Notes under the pieces: generated by a model
What the model saw: only the letters and a program-made list of their open reading frames with translations
What the model was told of the DNA's origin: nothing
The model's database searches: none
NCBI GenBank assembly: GCA_018466975.1
Contig: CM031561.1
Span: 1,116,001-1,180,000, forward strand
DNA length: 64,000 nt
Direction of reading: 5' to 3'
Source of the DNA: Sparassis latifolia
Lineage: Eukaryota; Basidiomycota; Agaricomycetes; Polyporales; Sparassidaceae
Translations under genes and position numbers: made by a program
Shown here: one piece after another, positions 47,774 through 58,423 of the stretch
Numbering within the stretch: the first letter of the stretch is position 1
Layout: every line of letters starts with the position of its first letter

Positions 47774-48604
47774 TTACATGATGATGCACTTGCTGGCGGG
47801 AGGCTCGTCGTGGTGATTTGGCGATTGTCTCTCGATCTCTCCTAGACAGAGTTGAAATACTTCCGCTATGACAGGTCATTCGTGAGCCATTAAATAACTG
47901 ACTGAATCAGAGAAACAACTGACCAACGTTCTGATTGTTCTTCGCGCTAGTCTCGACAAATGCGGCATGATGTTCGTCAGCCAGCCTTTGGCCCTCAGAC
48001 TCCTCCACCTGTCTACATAGCACATGAGATCGGCTGGCGGGAACGAACAAGTCGAGAACAGCAACACACGGCTCAAGGAGCGTTGAAGTACAAGCTGATC
48101 CGGTACGTACCTTGACGCCTTCGGCAGATCCGTCTTTGCCCCGACAATGACGCATGGAATTGTGTTCAACCCGCAGAAGTCGACAATCTTGTCGTAGACG
48201 AGGTTCACCATGTTGAAAGACTTGCGCGACGCCACCGAGTATACCAGCACATAGCCATGGATACCAATAGCGTGCTTCGGATTTAGGATGGTGTACTCGT
48301 CCTGGAAAACAGTGTCACCGACGTTGAAAAATAAACAACGCAGGCATACCTGGCCAGCAGTGTCGATGATGTCACAGTCATACTCGACGCCTCTGTAATT
48401 AATGCTCTTGGTGTGCGTTGTCTCGATGGTGGGGTAGTAGGACTCGACAAAGTGGCTTTCGATGAACTGGATAACGAGCGACGACTTCCCTGAATTTTAG
48501 GACACAGTGAGCCAGGGGTTATAAAATGACGTAGAGGGCAACGGACCGACTGAGCGAGAACCAAGAACGGCAATCTTTCTCTTCCTGAGGATGTCGGAGG
48601 GCAT
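47774..48604 (-). CDS. RHB1: Rheb-type small GTPase (Rhb1)
   Basis: Minus-strand Ras-like GTPase, about 185 codons. Family role: Rheb activates TORC1 and links nutrient supply to growth and amino-acid uptake. Starts MPSDILRKRKIAVLG. P-loop GSRSVGKSSL has Arg at the position of Ras Gly12, the Rheb hallmark. Effector region ESYYPTIETTHTKSI; DTAGQDEY; G4 motif VGAKTDL (AKTD in place of NKxD); ETSAK. The C-terminus ends CIIM, a CaaX box expected to be farnesylated. Introns split the P-loop and the segment just before QVEESEGQRLADE. The GTPase and tail are intact. Confidence 0.93.
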
Positions 48605-49234
48605 GGCGGGGAAGGGGGGGAGGAATTAGGGCGAAGAGAAAATATATGGAACTGGCGAAAGAGATTATGAAAATTAGGGATGGATTACGAGGGGGCGTGG
48701 CTGCAAGCGAAGACCCCAAAGTGTGCCACGGATGATGATCCGCACCGTTTCTCCGTATCGTCTCCGCGGGGCACTGCAGTGTACACGAGGACGATGGGAC
48801 GGGCGTCGAGGACGGGGAAGACGACGAGGAGGAAGGGGGAAAGTGGGCTGGGACATGCGCGAGTTTAGGCTTTTAAACTCGCGGGCATGTTTTTCTGCTC
48901 AACCGCCAGCTCAGATCCGGTGGCCACGCGCCGCCATGATGTTGCTCCAGCAGATTCCGCTTGAAGCTCTCCCGGTCCCTGGCTCATTTCTCAAAGCAAC
49001 TCCTTCTCCTGCTGACGCATTTACGTCTCAAAGTACGTCCAACGTTAACCCCCATGGTCCGCTGACCCTCCTCAATTATACTCTCTCTTCCTCCGAGCAT
49101 GCACCGCCCAGCGAACGTCCAAATCTCGATACTCCTTCCTACCATCTAAATACATATCAATTACCTCTCATAGCATCCGAGTCTAGAGTCCGTCGCCTTC
49201 CCCTTGCTCCAATCGATATAACCCAACGCTTCTT

Positions 49235-50761
49235 CAGCCATCCCCGCCCCAGACAATGGTACGCTTTGCGTAACCCAGCACTTTCCGTACCCACCCAATG
49301 CCACGCCTCTTTGCAACAAGCGGTTCGCCGTACCCGTCAGATGCCGACAACTTAAAAATCCTTCCACAGTCCACACGACGCTTAGATTGGTGACGGTATC
49401 CATCTGCACGTTCCAGCAGCGGCAAGAGCAGATATTCGACAGCCTGGTAAAAGTTCCCGAACGGGCGCTCATCCTTGGAAAAGATCAGCTCTGATAAGGC
49501 TACACGCAACAACAGACGCGGATGCAACTCCAAAACGCCATTGGTCTAGACGTCAGAGATGCAGCACGGGGCGCCAGTCGTCATTACGAACTCTCGGAGA
49601 GTAGTGCCGCCGAAATGCAGCCAGTGTAGGACGATCTCCTGCGAGATCGGGGTGCAAAGCGGAAACACGCCTAGCCAAATCAGACCGAGCGTCTCTCGAG
49701 TCGAGCCAAACCAGCGGTCCGATTCGAGAGGCTGGGGAACGAATGCCCGCAGAGAAAGGATCACTCACCCAGTAATTCCGGTCCGGCGGGGACGCGTAGC
49801 AAGCAACCTCGAGCAGGCTGCCAACGGTAGGAATGTGAACACACTCACTGTATCTCAACCTGCGATAAGTTGTGTTGCCATGGTCCGATGCGCAGCACAT
49901 CATATCTCCGTAGTGCCACTAAGGCGACAAGAGCTTGAGAACGTGATGAAGCAAGTATCACCCAGGAAGACGCAAGACGCGTATGTCACAGAGATAGACA
50001 GTCAAAGCGCATGAGATGACAAAACATGCAGCCACTGAAATCTCCTCAGTTTGAGTGCTGACGCCCACAGTGTCGTCCTTCCCATCCAGAGTGGGTCTAT
50101 CATGCGTTCTAGCGGCGAAAATTGGCAATCGTACATGGCCGCACAAGAGACACTCCGAAAGCGTCAGTGTGGATCACTATGGGCTTTATCTCCAGGGCCC
50201 TAGATAAAGGAGACTGTCGAGACTTCATGGTCGCCAGCTTCGAAGCGCGATTCCAAGCGTTGGTCAGAGCCTCTCTTCGCGGCATGATACGGTAGAGTTT
50301 GGCCGCGACGGGCGGAACGATCTCGTTCGGAGTTACGCGTGAAGGTTTGTGGGACCATGCTCGCGCAACGGACTTACCACGCAAGTGTCTCCGGATCCTG
50401 GATACCGCGAGAAGGTACAATGCAACTGTCGGCGACTTACCGCGAGATGTACTGGCACCAGCCCTGAGCCGCACTGAAAAGGCTGTGCATCTCAAGCTGA
50501 ACGCCGGTCCCACAGTGGTTGCCAATTGCGTTTGCGAAGATGTGATCCATGTGAACTAGGACGGGGCGCCCACATAACTATCCAGTCCGCTGAATCACAC
50601 GTTAAGGCGCACGTACCTGTACAGACCATTTGTATCAAGCGCTGATCTCGCCGGTAGCAAAGTGGCCATAGCTGGATAGCGTCTGTCCGAGCCTGAGTCA
50701 TGGCTTTCCAATGTCGCAATGACCCGCGTGCGAGGTCATCACCGGAGAGGAACAGGAACAT
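49235..50761 (-). CDS. Possible gene of unknown function (poorly supported)
   Basis: The minus strand carries several open stretches that could be exons of one gene starting at the ATG at 50761 (MFLFLSGDDLARGSLRHWK), including GKSVARAWSHKPSRVTPNE near 50.35 kb, RNYWVSDPFSAGIRSP near 49.75 kb and SELIFSKDERPFGNFYQAVE near 49.47 kb. Good donor sites exist (for example GTAAGTCG near 50435). I could not assemble a single confident model, recognise a family, or exclude a decayed gene. Opposite-strand frames overlap most of it. Confidence 0.3.
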
Positions 50762-51503
50762 AAATATGCAGACTTGACATCTCTGCGCAGTCTGGAATGG
50801 ACACGGTCAGAGGACACAACATAAAATGCAGAGCAAAATGAACGCACGGAGCTCCAAATCCTGTCTGCTGGTCCGGTCCGCGCCTGCAGCCCCCGGCTTA
50901 GTAGTGGTTGTCGGCGTAGCACTCTCTGGGTACAGCTGAGTACACGAATATAGCCTGCTCCACGGGCGCAATCCTGAATGCGGGGAAAGTATAATCTGCG
51001 TGGTCTGCACACCTTCTTTGTTCGATGATGTCCGGCAAATCCGTGAACCTTTGTATTGCTGCAAGAAGTTTCAAATTTTCGGAGCTACAGCTTCTTGCAG
51101 AGACATCCCATCGTGAAAGGTGTTAGGAAATCTGAAAGACATATTGTTTTGCATGGTGTGAATTACCAGGAATCGGAGGAACGTGGTTTAAATGATATGT
51201 TGGACCCTTTGAACGAGAAGAGTGGCAATATTAAGATCAATAATTTGGTCTGAGCCAGCAAGGACTCGACGGTGGGAGGAAAGCAGGGCGTTTACGTAAC
51301 TAGTCTTCCTAACGCGATCAGGTGATAAGCATGGATAATCACGTGATCGTTCATTTTCGAACAAGGACGTGACTTGGGAGTTCGTTGCGAAGGTGGGCGA
51401 CACCTCCAGGTCTTCTTCTAACCACCACTTACTGCTCTCGAGGGTCTCTCCGCAAACCGTCTTGCACACTTGCATTGTGATTTTTTGCGACTCTGTGCTC
51501 ATC
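50762..51503. other. Region without a supported gene
   Basis: About 740 bp with only short open frames on either strand. No repeats or RNA genes recognised. Confidence 0.4.
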
Positions 51504-52017
51504 ATGTCTACCATTATGACCCCCAACGACTCTCCCACCCAGACTCCCATTCAGCCACTGCACAACCCTTCCCAGGCAGCGCACCTCGTCGTACCACAGG
51601 CGCCCCTTGGAAACACAGCGAAGGGGCTAGCAAGTCAAGCGCCTGGAATGGGCGCGAAGGCGTTGCTGGCAAAGAAGATGGCCAAGGGACAGTGAGTAAC
51701 CGCACGTGTGGCGCCCCATTTAAATTTGCACTCATTATTCTCAAGCAACCCAGCATATGTGTCGCCGACGGACAACTTGATGACACCGTGTAGCCAGAAG
51801 CTGAATGCTGCAAAGAAGAAGCATTTCACGAAGTCTGTCTGATTTCTTCCTGGCGGTCTCGGCCACCATTGACGCTTTGCTGTCCAGGGGTGCAAAGCCT
51901 ATGCAGTCGCTGTTCGCACAGAAGGAGGCGTCGGGATCTGACTCGGAGGATTCAGCTGACGAGCGCAAGGCATCACCCAAAGTCAGCAAGATGGACGAGG
52001 ATGAGAACCCGTTCTAG
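51504..52017 (+). CDS. Small hypothetical protein, possible frame break
   Basis: Two exons, 51504-51691 and 51794-52017; 136 codons if one base is removed near the AA at 51831-51832. Starts STIMTPNDSPTQTPIQPLHN, with a basic AKALLAKKMAKG segment, KLNAAKKKHFT, a helical SDFFLAVSATIDALLS part and an acidic Ser-rich tail ending MDEDENPF. No family recognised. The reading without correction stops after KSV. The gene call rests on exon phase and composition only. Confidence 0.45.
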
Positions 52018-52337
52018 ACTGTCCACGATATCATACCCGCACTCGCTGCATTTCTCGATCTTTATTCCCTCTATTTGCCTGTCCCATCGTCGCAGTTGTT
52101 CGTTATCCAGCTATTGCATCGTTGTACCACACGTCCTGACTGTCCGAAGTACTGTTGCCGTATCATACGTGCTCCATGCCACGCTCTGCTCTAAGACCGC
52201 GAACAAACATACTGAACTGGTAAGTCCGGCATGTAATCCGTGCAGAAGAGTCTGTTTCTATGACAAACGATACCCTGTTGCACTAACATTACACTTTTAT
52301 ACTCCAGCACTTACAATTTCAAGCTTAGGTAGCATCA

Positions 52338-53957
52338 TCACCCAAGGACCCTAGCCTTCGCCTCCCGCTCGAACTGCGCACAGTCAACCACTGCACTATC
52401 CCTCCGACTTTGCTCTGCCGCGAACACCGTCAGGTGACTCTTCAGCACGTCGCTTACGTCGGTGCCGAGTAGCTCCTGGCGGCCCGTGAGCACGGCCTCG
52501 ATGAACGTGCGGATGAGGCCGAGGTCCCCGCCGCCATGCCCGCCGCCCTCGTTCTTGGGCGTGTGCAGCGTTGTCTTGCCCGTGCGGAAGTCGCAAACGG
52601 TGAATGTGTTCATGTCGCCGACGATCTCGCCGTGCGAGAACGCCAGGCGCGACTGGCGCTCGCAGATCTTCTCAGTCTGCGCGATCATGGTGAACGAGAC
52701 GGTCGCGCCGGTCGAGAACTCCATGTTCACGACCTGGTGCGGAAGCGTGATTATGCTGCGGAGGTTGGTCAGTGCGAGGGACAAGACATACCTGGTTGTC
52801 GCAAACATTGTTGTCACTTTCATAGACACATTGGCCGTACGGACCATGTCTCAGTGCATCAGTAATATTCTCGATATCTGGGATGCCATCTACAAGGACG
52901 TTCACTGGCCAAGTGGTCTTGCCTTTGGAGACAGCGTCGAGGTATACTGATGCAGGTGAACGTTGAGACTTAAACGTGGAACACGAATCAACATAAGTGT
53001 ACCCACTCTTCTTGGCGCTATATGGACAATCGCTCTCATTGGTACAGTCAAGACAACGAGTTGCATCACCAGCTTCTTTGGGCTTTCTCTCCTTGCGGAA
53101 GTGCTGCAGGGAGCCGAATGATGAAACACGCGTTGGTGTGCCTGGGGAGAGCCAATGGCACAAAATGTCGATATCGCTGCGGGACCACGTCTGAGGAGAG
53201 CCTGGGATGAAAATGGGATGATACTTACTGGCAACTCTTGGTCATGAGCGCGAAGCAGCTCTCTTCTTCTCTCGCCCAGTTCCCTCGCACGTAGGAGTGG
53301 GCAAAGTGGAAATATCCAATGGGCTCGACATGAACGACATTTATCAGTTCGCCAAGGGTCCCGGAACGGATAACGTCTGTCACGGCTTTATTGTACGGCG
53401 AGTAGCGGAGAACTAGCATTGAGCTGCGTTAGCCTCCGGGGGGTGAGAGTACGATGGCAACTGACCATGGCCCATGCCGAAGATGATGCCTGCCTTCTTC
53501 ACGGCCTCCTCAATCTTAATACAATGTTCGATAGAGGTCGCCATGGGCTTCTCGCACAAGACATGGTATCCTTGCTCCGCAAACGCGAGCACGACCTCGA
53601 GGTGCATCTGATCCTGCACGGCGACGATGACTGCGTCCGCAAGGCGCTTTCCAACGGTCTTGATCGTCTCCGCAGACGCCTGCAGCAGGTCCTGGTACGA
53701 GTGAAAGACGAGCGTCTGGTCGACGAGATGCGCATCCGTCATTAGCTTGCGCGTCTTGGGGCGCGGCTCGGCGATGGCGACGATCTTGCATCTCGCGGGC
53801 TCCTGGAGCGCATAGTTCGTGTATGCCTGCAGAGATACGCGGATTAACCCACAACGGCTGTAGTCGTAGGTGCGCAACTCACCCTGCCCCGGTTCCCGCA
53901 GCCGATGACGGCGAGTGTGATGGGCTCTGGAGCGTATGATTCAATCTCTATGCCCAT
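52338..53957 (-). CDS. Gfo/Idh/MocA-family NAD(P)-dependent oxidoreductase
   Basis: Minus-strand gene, about 445 codons in several exons. Family role: NAD(P)-dependent oxidation or reduction of sugars and related compounds. Rossmann start PITLAVIGCGNRGRAYTNY, then IVAIAEPRP, DAVIVAVQDQMHLEVVLAF, YHVLCEKPMA (the EKP motif with the conserved Lys) and GMGHVLRYSP. The second domain includes GELINVVHVEPIGYFHFAHSY, SCHDIDILCHWL (DxxxH-type active-site region) and EGGGHGGGDLGLI. A Cys-rich insert (CLDCTNESDCPYS) is unusual for the family and could bind a metal. All intron phases agree and no frame break is seen. The substrate is unknown. Confidence 0.87.
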
Positions 53958-54315
53958 GGTGGAGGCAAGATGAGAACCCGAGCGCTTCCAGAAGCTTTTA
54001 GCAGTACTTGTCATGGGCATCACGGTCCGGCGTGTTCACAAGGTTCGCGCAGTAGCACAATTGGACACCTCGACGCGTATTGGGCCGCTCGGCAGGCGAA
54101 GAGGTGGAGAGATACAGAGCCTGATAGAGGAAGACCGGTGTCTAGACATTGGGCAGATACGCAAGAGGCGTGTGTGATCGTACTTGTGCCTTGGAGGAGT
54201 GAAACAGGTCGGGTGCTCCTAGCTAGCAAGAAGATACGCAGACGTAGCAGAGACGAGCTGGCGAGGTGGGACTGGACGGGTGCAAGCAAACCGAGGGAGG
54301 TGGAAGACGGAGAGG
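53958..54315. other. Divergent promoter region
   Basis: About 360 bp between the Gfo/Idh gene and the next plus-strand gene. No extra features recognised. Confidence 0.4.
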
Positions 54316-55901
54316 ATGGTCCCGCGGCTGAGCATGCCTCGTCTGATACCACGACTCCTCCGCAACCTCGAGACCGCCCGCGCTCGTCCTCCTTCCACCG
54401 CACCTCTCCATACACCACCACGGCGCAAGCAACAAGGACACGATGTCGACTCACTGCCCCAACTTCCTTCTCTCAGTCCAGAAGGTCGCGCGCAGTCCAT
54501 CGTCCTCGACTCCCTGGAGCCGATCATGACCATTGCAAGACACAAACGACATAAGGCCCTACCCCCTGTAGTTAAGATCCCCCAGCCGCGGAATAAGGGC
54601 GACCAGCCCGTCCTGTACGTACGTGGGGAACCACGTCGCGCGATGTCCACCGAGGAGCGTGCTCTCTGGGCCAATCCCTACCGTATGCGTCCCACTCTGC
54701 TTCACCGTGTTCTCGCACTGACCCTGTCAAGTGCGGATGCTGTCTACTCCCATACGACAGTGCCTGTTAACGAAAAGAGTTTTACCCAAAGGTGTGTGTC
54801 ATGGCCGGCCAGCCGTTCTATTACGCCTGGCTTACAGGATGCTGCAGCTTTTCTTATCCGGCTGGCTCCCAAACTGCTGCCTCCTACTCGCATTGGGGGG
54901 AACCGGGCAGAAATTCTAGCCCCAGATGGCCTTGAGCACCCCAATTTCAAAAGCCCGCGCGTCGGGAATGGGTACCACATAACTTGCTTCAAGGACGCCA
55001 TCACCATGATGGTCGGAAAGGGTGCGCGCCCTATTTTCATGCACCACTCAGCACCGCTCAACCCTCGCTGGTCCTAGCAGGCGTGCACAAGCGGGTGGGC
55101 AGAAATGTGACCGTGCACAAATATCTGCAAGAACAGATCGCCCACATGCTGCGCGTTCGCGTCCTGCAGGAGATGCATATACTCTCACTGAGTCTGCAGC
55201 GTGGGGAGAGGGGTGCGCTGGACGTGCCGATTATCCGGCGACTGACTCGCGCCGAGTGGAAGGGAGTCAAGTCTTCCGGCGCAGTCCCGTATGCCAATGC
55301 CGTTGCAGTCCTCGTGGTCCCTCCTGTGAATACAAATCCCAGCACGAAGAAGAGGCCTAAACCGAACATGTCGACCGCGCCTACACCGGACTTCGTGGAT
55401 GGATCCTCGAAAGGCAGCCGCTCTCTCCCGCTTTGCGTCATGCATCCGACAAGCAGTGATCCGCTTGATGCTCTCATAGCAGAGGACGAAGATCTGCCCA
55501 GACTCCTCCCTCAGTCAAGGGTGCCGTTGTATAATGGTATCACCTTGTGCCCAGATGTCTCGCAGCGTGCAGCTCTGCATACGTCCCTTCTTCACCTGCT
55601 GCGTCTCGAACGCGTTGCGCGTTTCAAGCAGCACGCATTATTGCATAGAATGGAAGAGGCGCGTGCTCAAGCTTCAGGGAGCGCGAACGAGGAGCCAGAA
55701 AAGAAGCCTGGGCAGGAAGATCTCCTTCCCGGCGATGAGAAGGGTAGCCATGCGTTTTTGCTGTGCTCAGACGAGTCTACGTTGCTGAGGGCGGATGTAG
55801 CACCTCTTGCGATTGCGCTGTGGAGAGTGCGGATGTTCGAGGGTGGGGGGTGGGACGAGAAGTTGCTTGAGACCAGTGGTGGGTGGGCATCAAGCGCATG
55901 A
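54316..55901 (+). CDS. Protein of unknown function, possibly mitochondrial, one frame break
   Basis: Single long reading frame of 528 codons if one T is added to the TTTT at 55034-55037; otherwise it stops at 55077. The start MVPRLSMPRLIPRLLRNLET is Arg/Leu-rich and could target mitochondria. Later segments: PVVKIPQPRNKGDQPVLYV, ERALWANPYRMRPT, ITPGLQDAAAFLIRLAPK, HKRVGRNVTVHKYLQEQIAH, IIRRLTRAEWKG and LHLLRLERVARFKQHALLH. I do not recognise the family; the pattern recalls fungal mitochondrial translation or RNA-related factors, but that is a guess. Unusually few introns compared with neighbours. Confidence 0.65.
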
Positions 55902-56034
55902 AAGTAACGTACAAGCACAATTATACTGTCCCGGAGGCTGCTGCCATATCCACCAATGCTAATGTATAATCTGGAGCGCACGCAGTCGCAACAGATGCAA
56001 GACGTCCATTGGTACAACATACAAGATACGAGCT

Positions 56035-57038
56035 CTACTCCACCGCCATGGGTACACCTTGTGGTGCAGGAGCCGACACGTCCTTCGTCTTCAGCGGCAG
56101 GCCCAACACCTCCTTGCCTTGCCACCACTTTGGCAGCTTGTCGCCTGGCACGAACAGCCGCTCAACGCCGTCTTCCGTAATAACGACCATGCGAATCACG
56201 CCTCCCGAAGAGCCATCTCTTGACATCGCAAGCGAGAGTGCTGCAACATCCGGTCAACGAACATCCATCGTACAAAAAGGAAAATCACGTACTGTTCTTC
56301 ACGAACTCGATCGTCTCTTCTTTCGACCAATCCTCCTTATATGTCGCATCGCAGTATCCGTACACATAGGTCGAACCAGAACCTGTATACAAATAAATAA
56401 ATAATACAGAAAAGTTCCGAGCGAAATTATACCTCCAATCGCCCACGGCTGGCGGAAAAGCCCTCCTCCCACAGGAATATTATACACACTCGGGCCTACC
56501 TCCTTATCCCAGCCGGCGACGATGATGCCAGCCGTGAGCGCGTCCTTATTCTCATAGCAGAGTTTCTGGAAGAGGCTCGCCGCAGTGTGCACTGGGGGTT
56601 GGCCTATTTGTTGTCTATGCAATCCAGACGGTAAATGTGAACATGGAATCAAGGAAATAAGACTAGATGGGTACGCACTTGTACTGCTGCAGCCAGTGGT
56701 GCACAATGTCTGCGATGGCTTGCGTGTCCCCGGCCGAACCTGAGCGACAGCAGTAGACGCGGTCGTGGACGTGTGTTAGCTTGTCCGTAACACGATTCGC
56801 CTGAGCGGTGTCAGACGTGGAAAACCAAATATCGAGTGAGGGTGCTCACGATGTAACTTCCGGTGGTTGTGCGACTGTCCGCGCCCAGTATGACACCGTC
56901 TTTGAACTGGACTGCCATGATCGAGGTCTACAGGTAGACATTGCTTTAATATCATTCCGTGAGGTGAATAAACGAGCGAGTACGCACGCCGAGGTTGACC
57001 TCGCCGGACTTGAGACGGTTGATATCTATCGTTTCCAT
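56035..57038 (-). CDS. PRE3: Proteasome 20S subunit beta-1 (PRE3/PSMB6)
   Basis: Minus-strand gene of several exons encoding the caspase-like catalytic subunit of the 20S proteasome. A 17-residue propeptide ends in Gly, and the mature N-terminal Thr (TSIMAVQF) is the first codon after an intron. Landmarks: [16 protein letters not shown] (active-site Asp17 region), [72 protein letters not shown] and [19 protein letters not shown]. The tail [16 protein letters not shown] is a fungal extension. Divergent from RPN12 with only 145 bp between start codons, so co-regulation is likely. Confidence 0.93.
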
Positions 57039-57183
57039 TTGTCCAGTGGGTGGAGGTAAGGAGAAGGATCAATGTGGCTGAACGGGGGTGACGCGTCGAC
57101 GCGCGTCGGTCAGACACGCCTCAGCTCGTACCTCACTTTCCACCTTCCCGCTACCAGTGAATTTTGACGAGTGCGAGGTGAAG
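57039..57183. promoter_or_regulatory. Bidirectional promoter of two proteasome genes
   Basis: Only 145 bp separate the ATGs of PRE3 (minus) and RPN12 (plus). I did not recognise a clear proteasome-associated control element (GGTGGCAAA) in it. The compact arrangement itself suggests shared regulation. Confidence 0.6.
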
Positions 57184-58278
57184 ATGGCTAACATACAGCT
57201 CGCCCAACTCTACAAAGATCTCCAACAATCGTTCAATGCGCGCCCTTGCGATCTCAGGAAATGCGGTATCCTGCTTGCGCAACTCAAGGTATCGTCGTCT
57301 GACTTTTACTGCCCATTGTCTCGCTGACAATCACGTCAGATTGGTCTGGTAGAAACAGGACTACTCATCCCTCATGGAGATGTCAATCTAGATGACCTGG
57401 TCGTTGCTCGTGCGTCGCAAGAGTGTTTCGTCCGTCGCGCTCAGACATATATGCTCTTCCAATAGGTGATATTCTAGAGATTGGCGCATTTTGGAGCATA
57501 CGGTCGAAGGACATTCCCTCGTTCGACCGCTATTTCTCCCAGCTCCTAACATTCTACAATGACTACAGGTCAGTGCCATTCCCTCGCTCTTCAGCTATTC
57601 CTGACCAGGTCTCCGCACGCGGTATCACGTACCCGCTGCACAGCTCGCAGCTCCCTCCATCCCCCCGCGAGTACCCCATCCGTGGACTGAACCTCATCCG
57701 TCTCCTCACGCAGAACCGCATTGCTGACTTTCATACAACGCTCGAGTCGCTGCCCCTCCCTGCGGACTCGCTCACGCAGAACCCGTACATCCGCCACCCG
57801 GTGAACCTCGAGCGCTGGCTCATGGAAGGCAGCTACAGCAAGGTGTGGAACGCGCGCGAGGAGGCGCCCGCGGAGGAATATAAATTTTTCGTCGACAGCC
57901 TGATGGGCACTATCCGGTGCGGGCTGGGTTCGCGGCGCTGATGGCGGGATATATCCAACTTACGCCTGGCATTTACAGGAATGAAATTGCGAGTTGCGAA
58001 GAGGCGGCGTATGAGAGCTTACCGCTGAAGGATGCTGCAACACTTCTCTTTTTCCCAAGTCAGTCGGAGTTGTTCGCCTTCGCACAACAGGTTCGTGAAT
58101 TGAAATGTACGTTTGGCGTGTTTCCTGATTATTTTGTGGGCAGCGGGGCTGGGAAGTGAGCTTGTCAACAGGGATAATCACGTTCAAGAAGAAGGGCGAG
58201 GAGAAGTTCGAGATACCCAAAGAAAAGCTCATCACAGCAGACCTAGCATATGCGCGCGAGCTAGAGCAGATCGTATAG
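57184..58278 (+). CDS. RPN12: 26S proteasome regulatory subunit Rpn12 (PSMD8)
   Basis: Plus-strand gene encoding a PCI-domain lid subunit of the 19S particle. Starts MANIQLAQLYKDLQQSFN. Landmarks: CGILLAQLKIGLVETGLLIP, DILEIGAFWSIRSKDIPSFD, SPREYPIRGLNLIRLLTQNRIADFH, NPYIRHPVNLERWLMEGSYSKVW, FVDSLMGTIRNEIASCEE, AATLLFF and RGWEVSLSTGIITFKKK. The C-terminus EQIV is typical. Intron phases agree; the short exon boundary at QLPPSPREY skips an in-frame stretch that otherwise inserts about 27 unrelated residues. No frame break. Confidence 0.92.
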
Positions 58279-58423
58279 TTGCATGTGGCGGTACAATGTT
58301 CATTTTCCTGACTTCATTACTCGTATGTCCCTGACCAGCGGCGGATGCATCGAACTTCTGCTGGGGGTGAAAACCACGAATGCGAAGAGGTCCATTATCA
58401 ATATACAGCATAGTACAACTTCA

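Noticed and set aside
48936..49355. Plus-strand open frame with a good start context, about 139 codons
   Set aside because: No family motif and it overlaps coding-like minus-strand sequence; not strong enough to call.
57568..57644. In-frame extension of Rpn12 through SVPFPRSSAIPDQ
   Set aside because: Family members go directly from the DY segment to QLPPSPREYPIRG; a GT..AG intron with matching phase explains the extra sequence.
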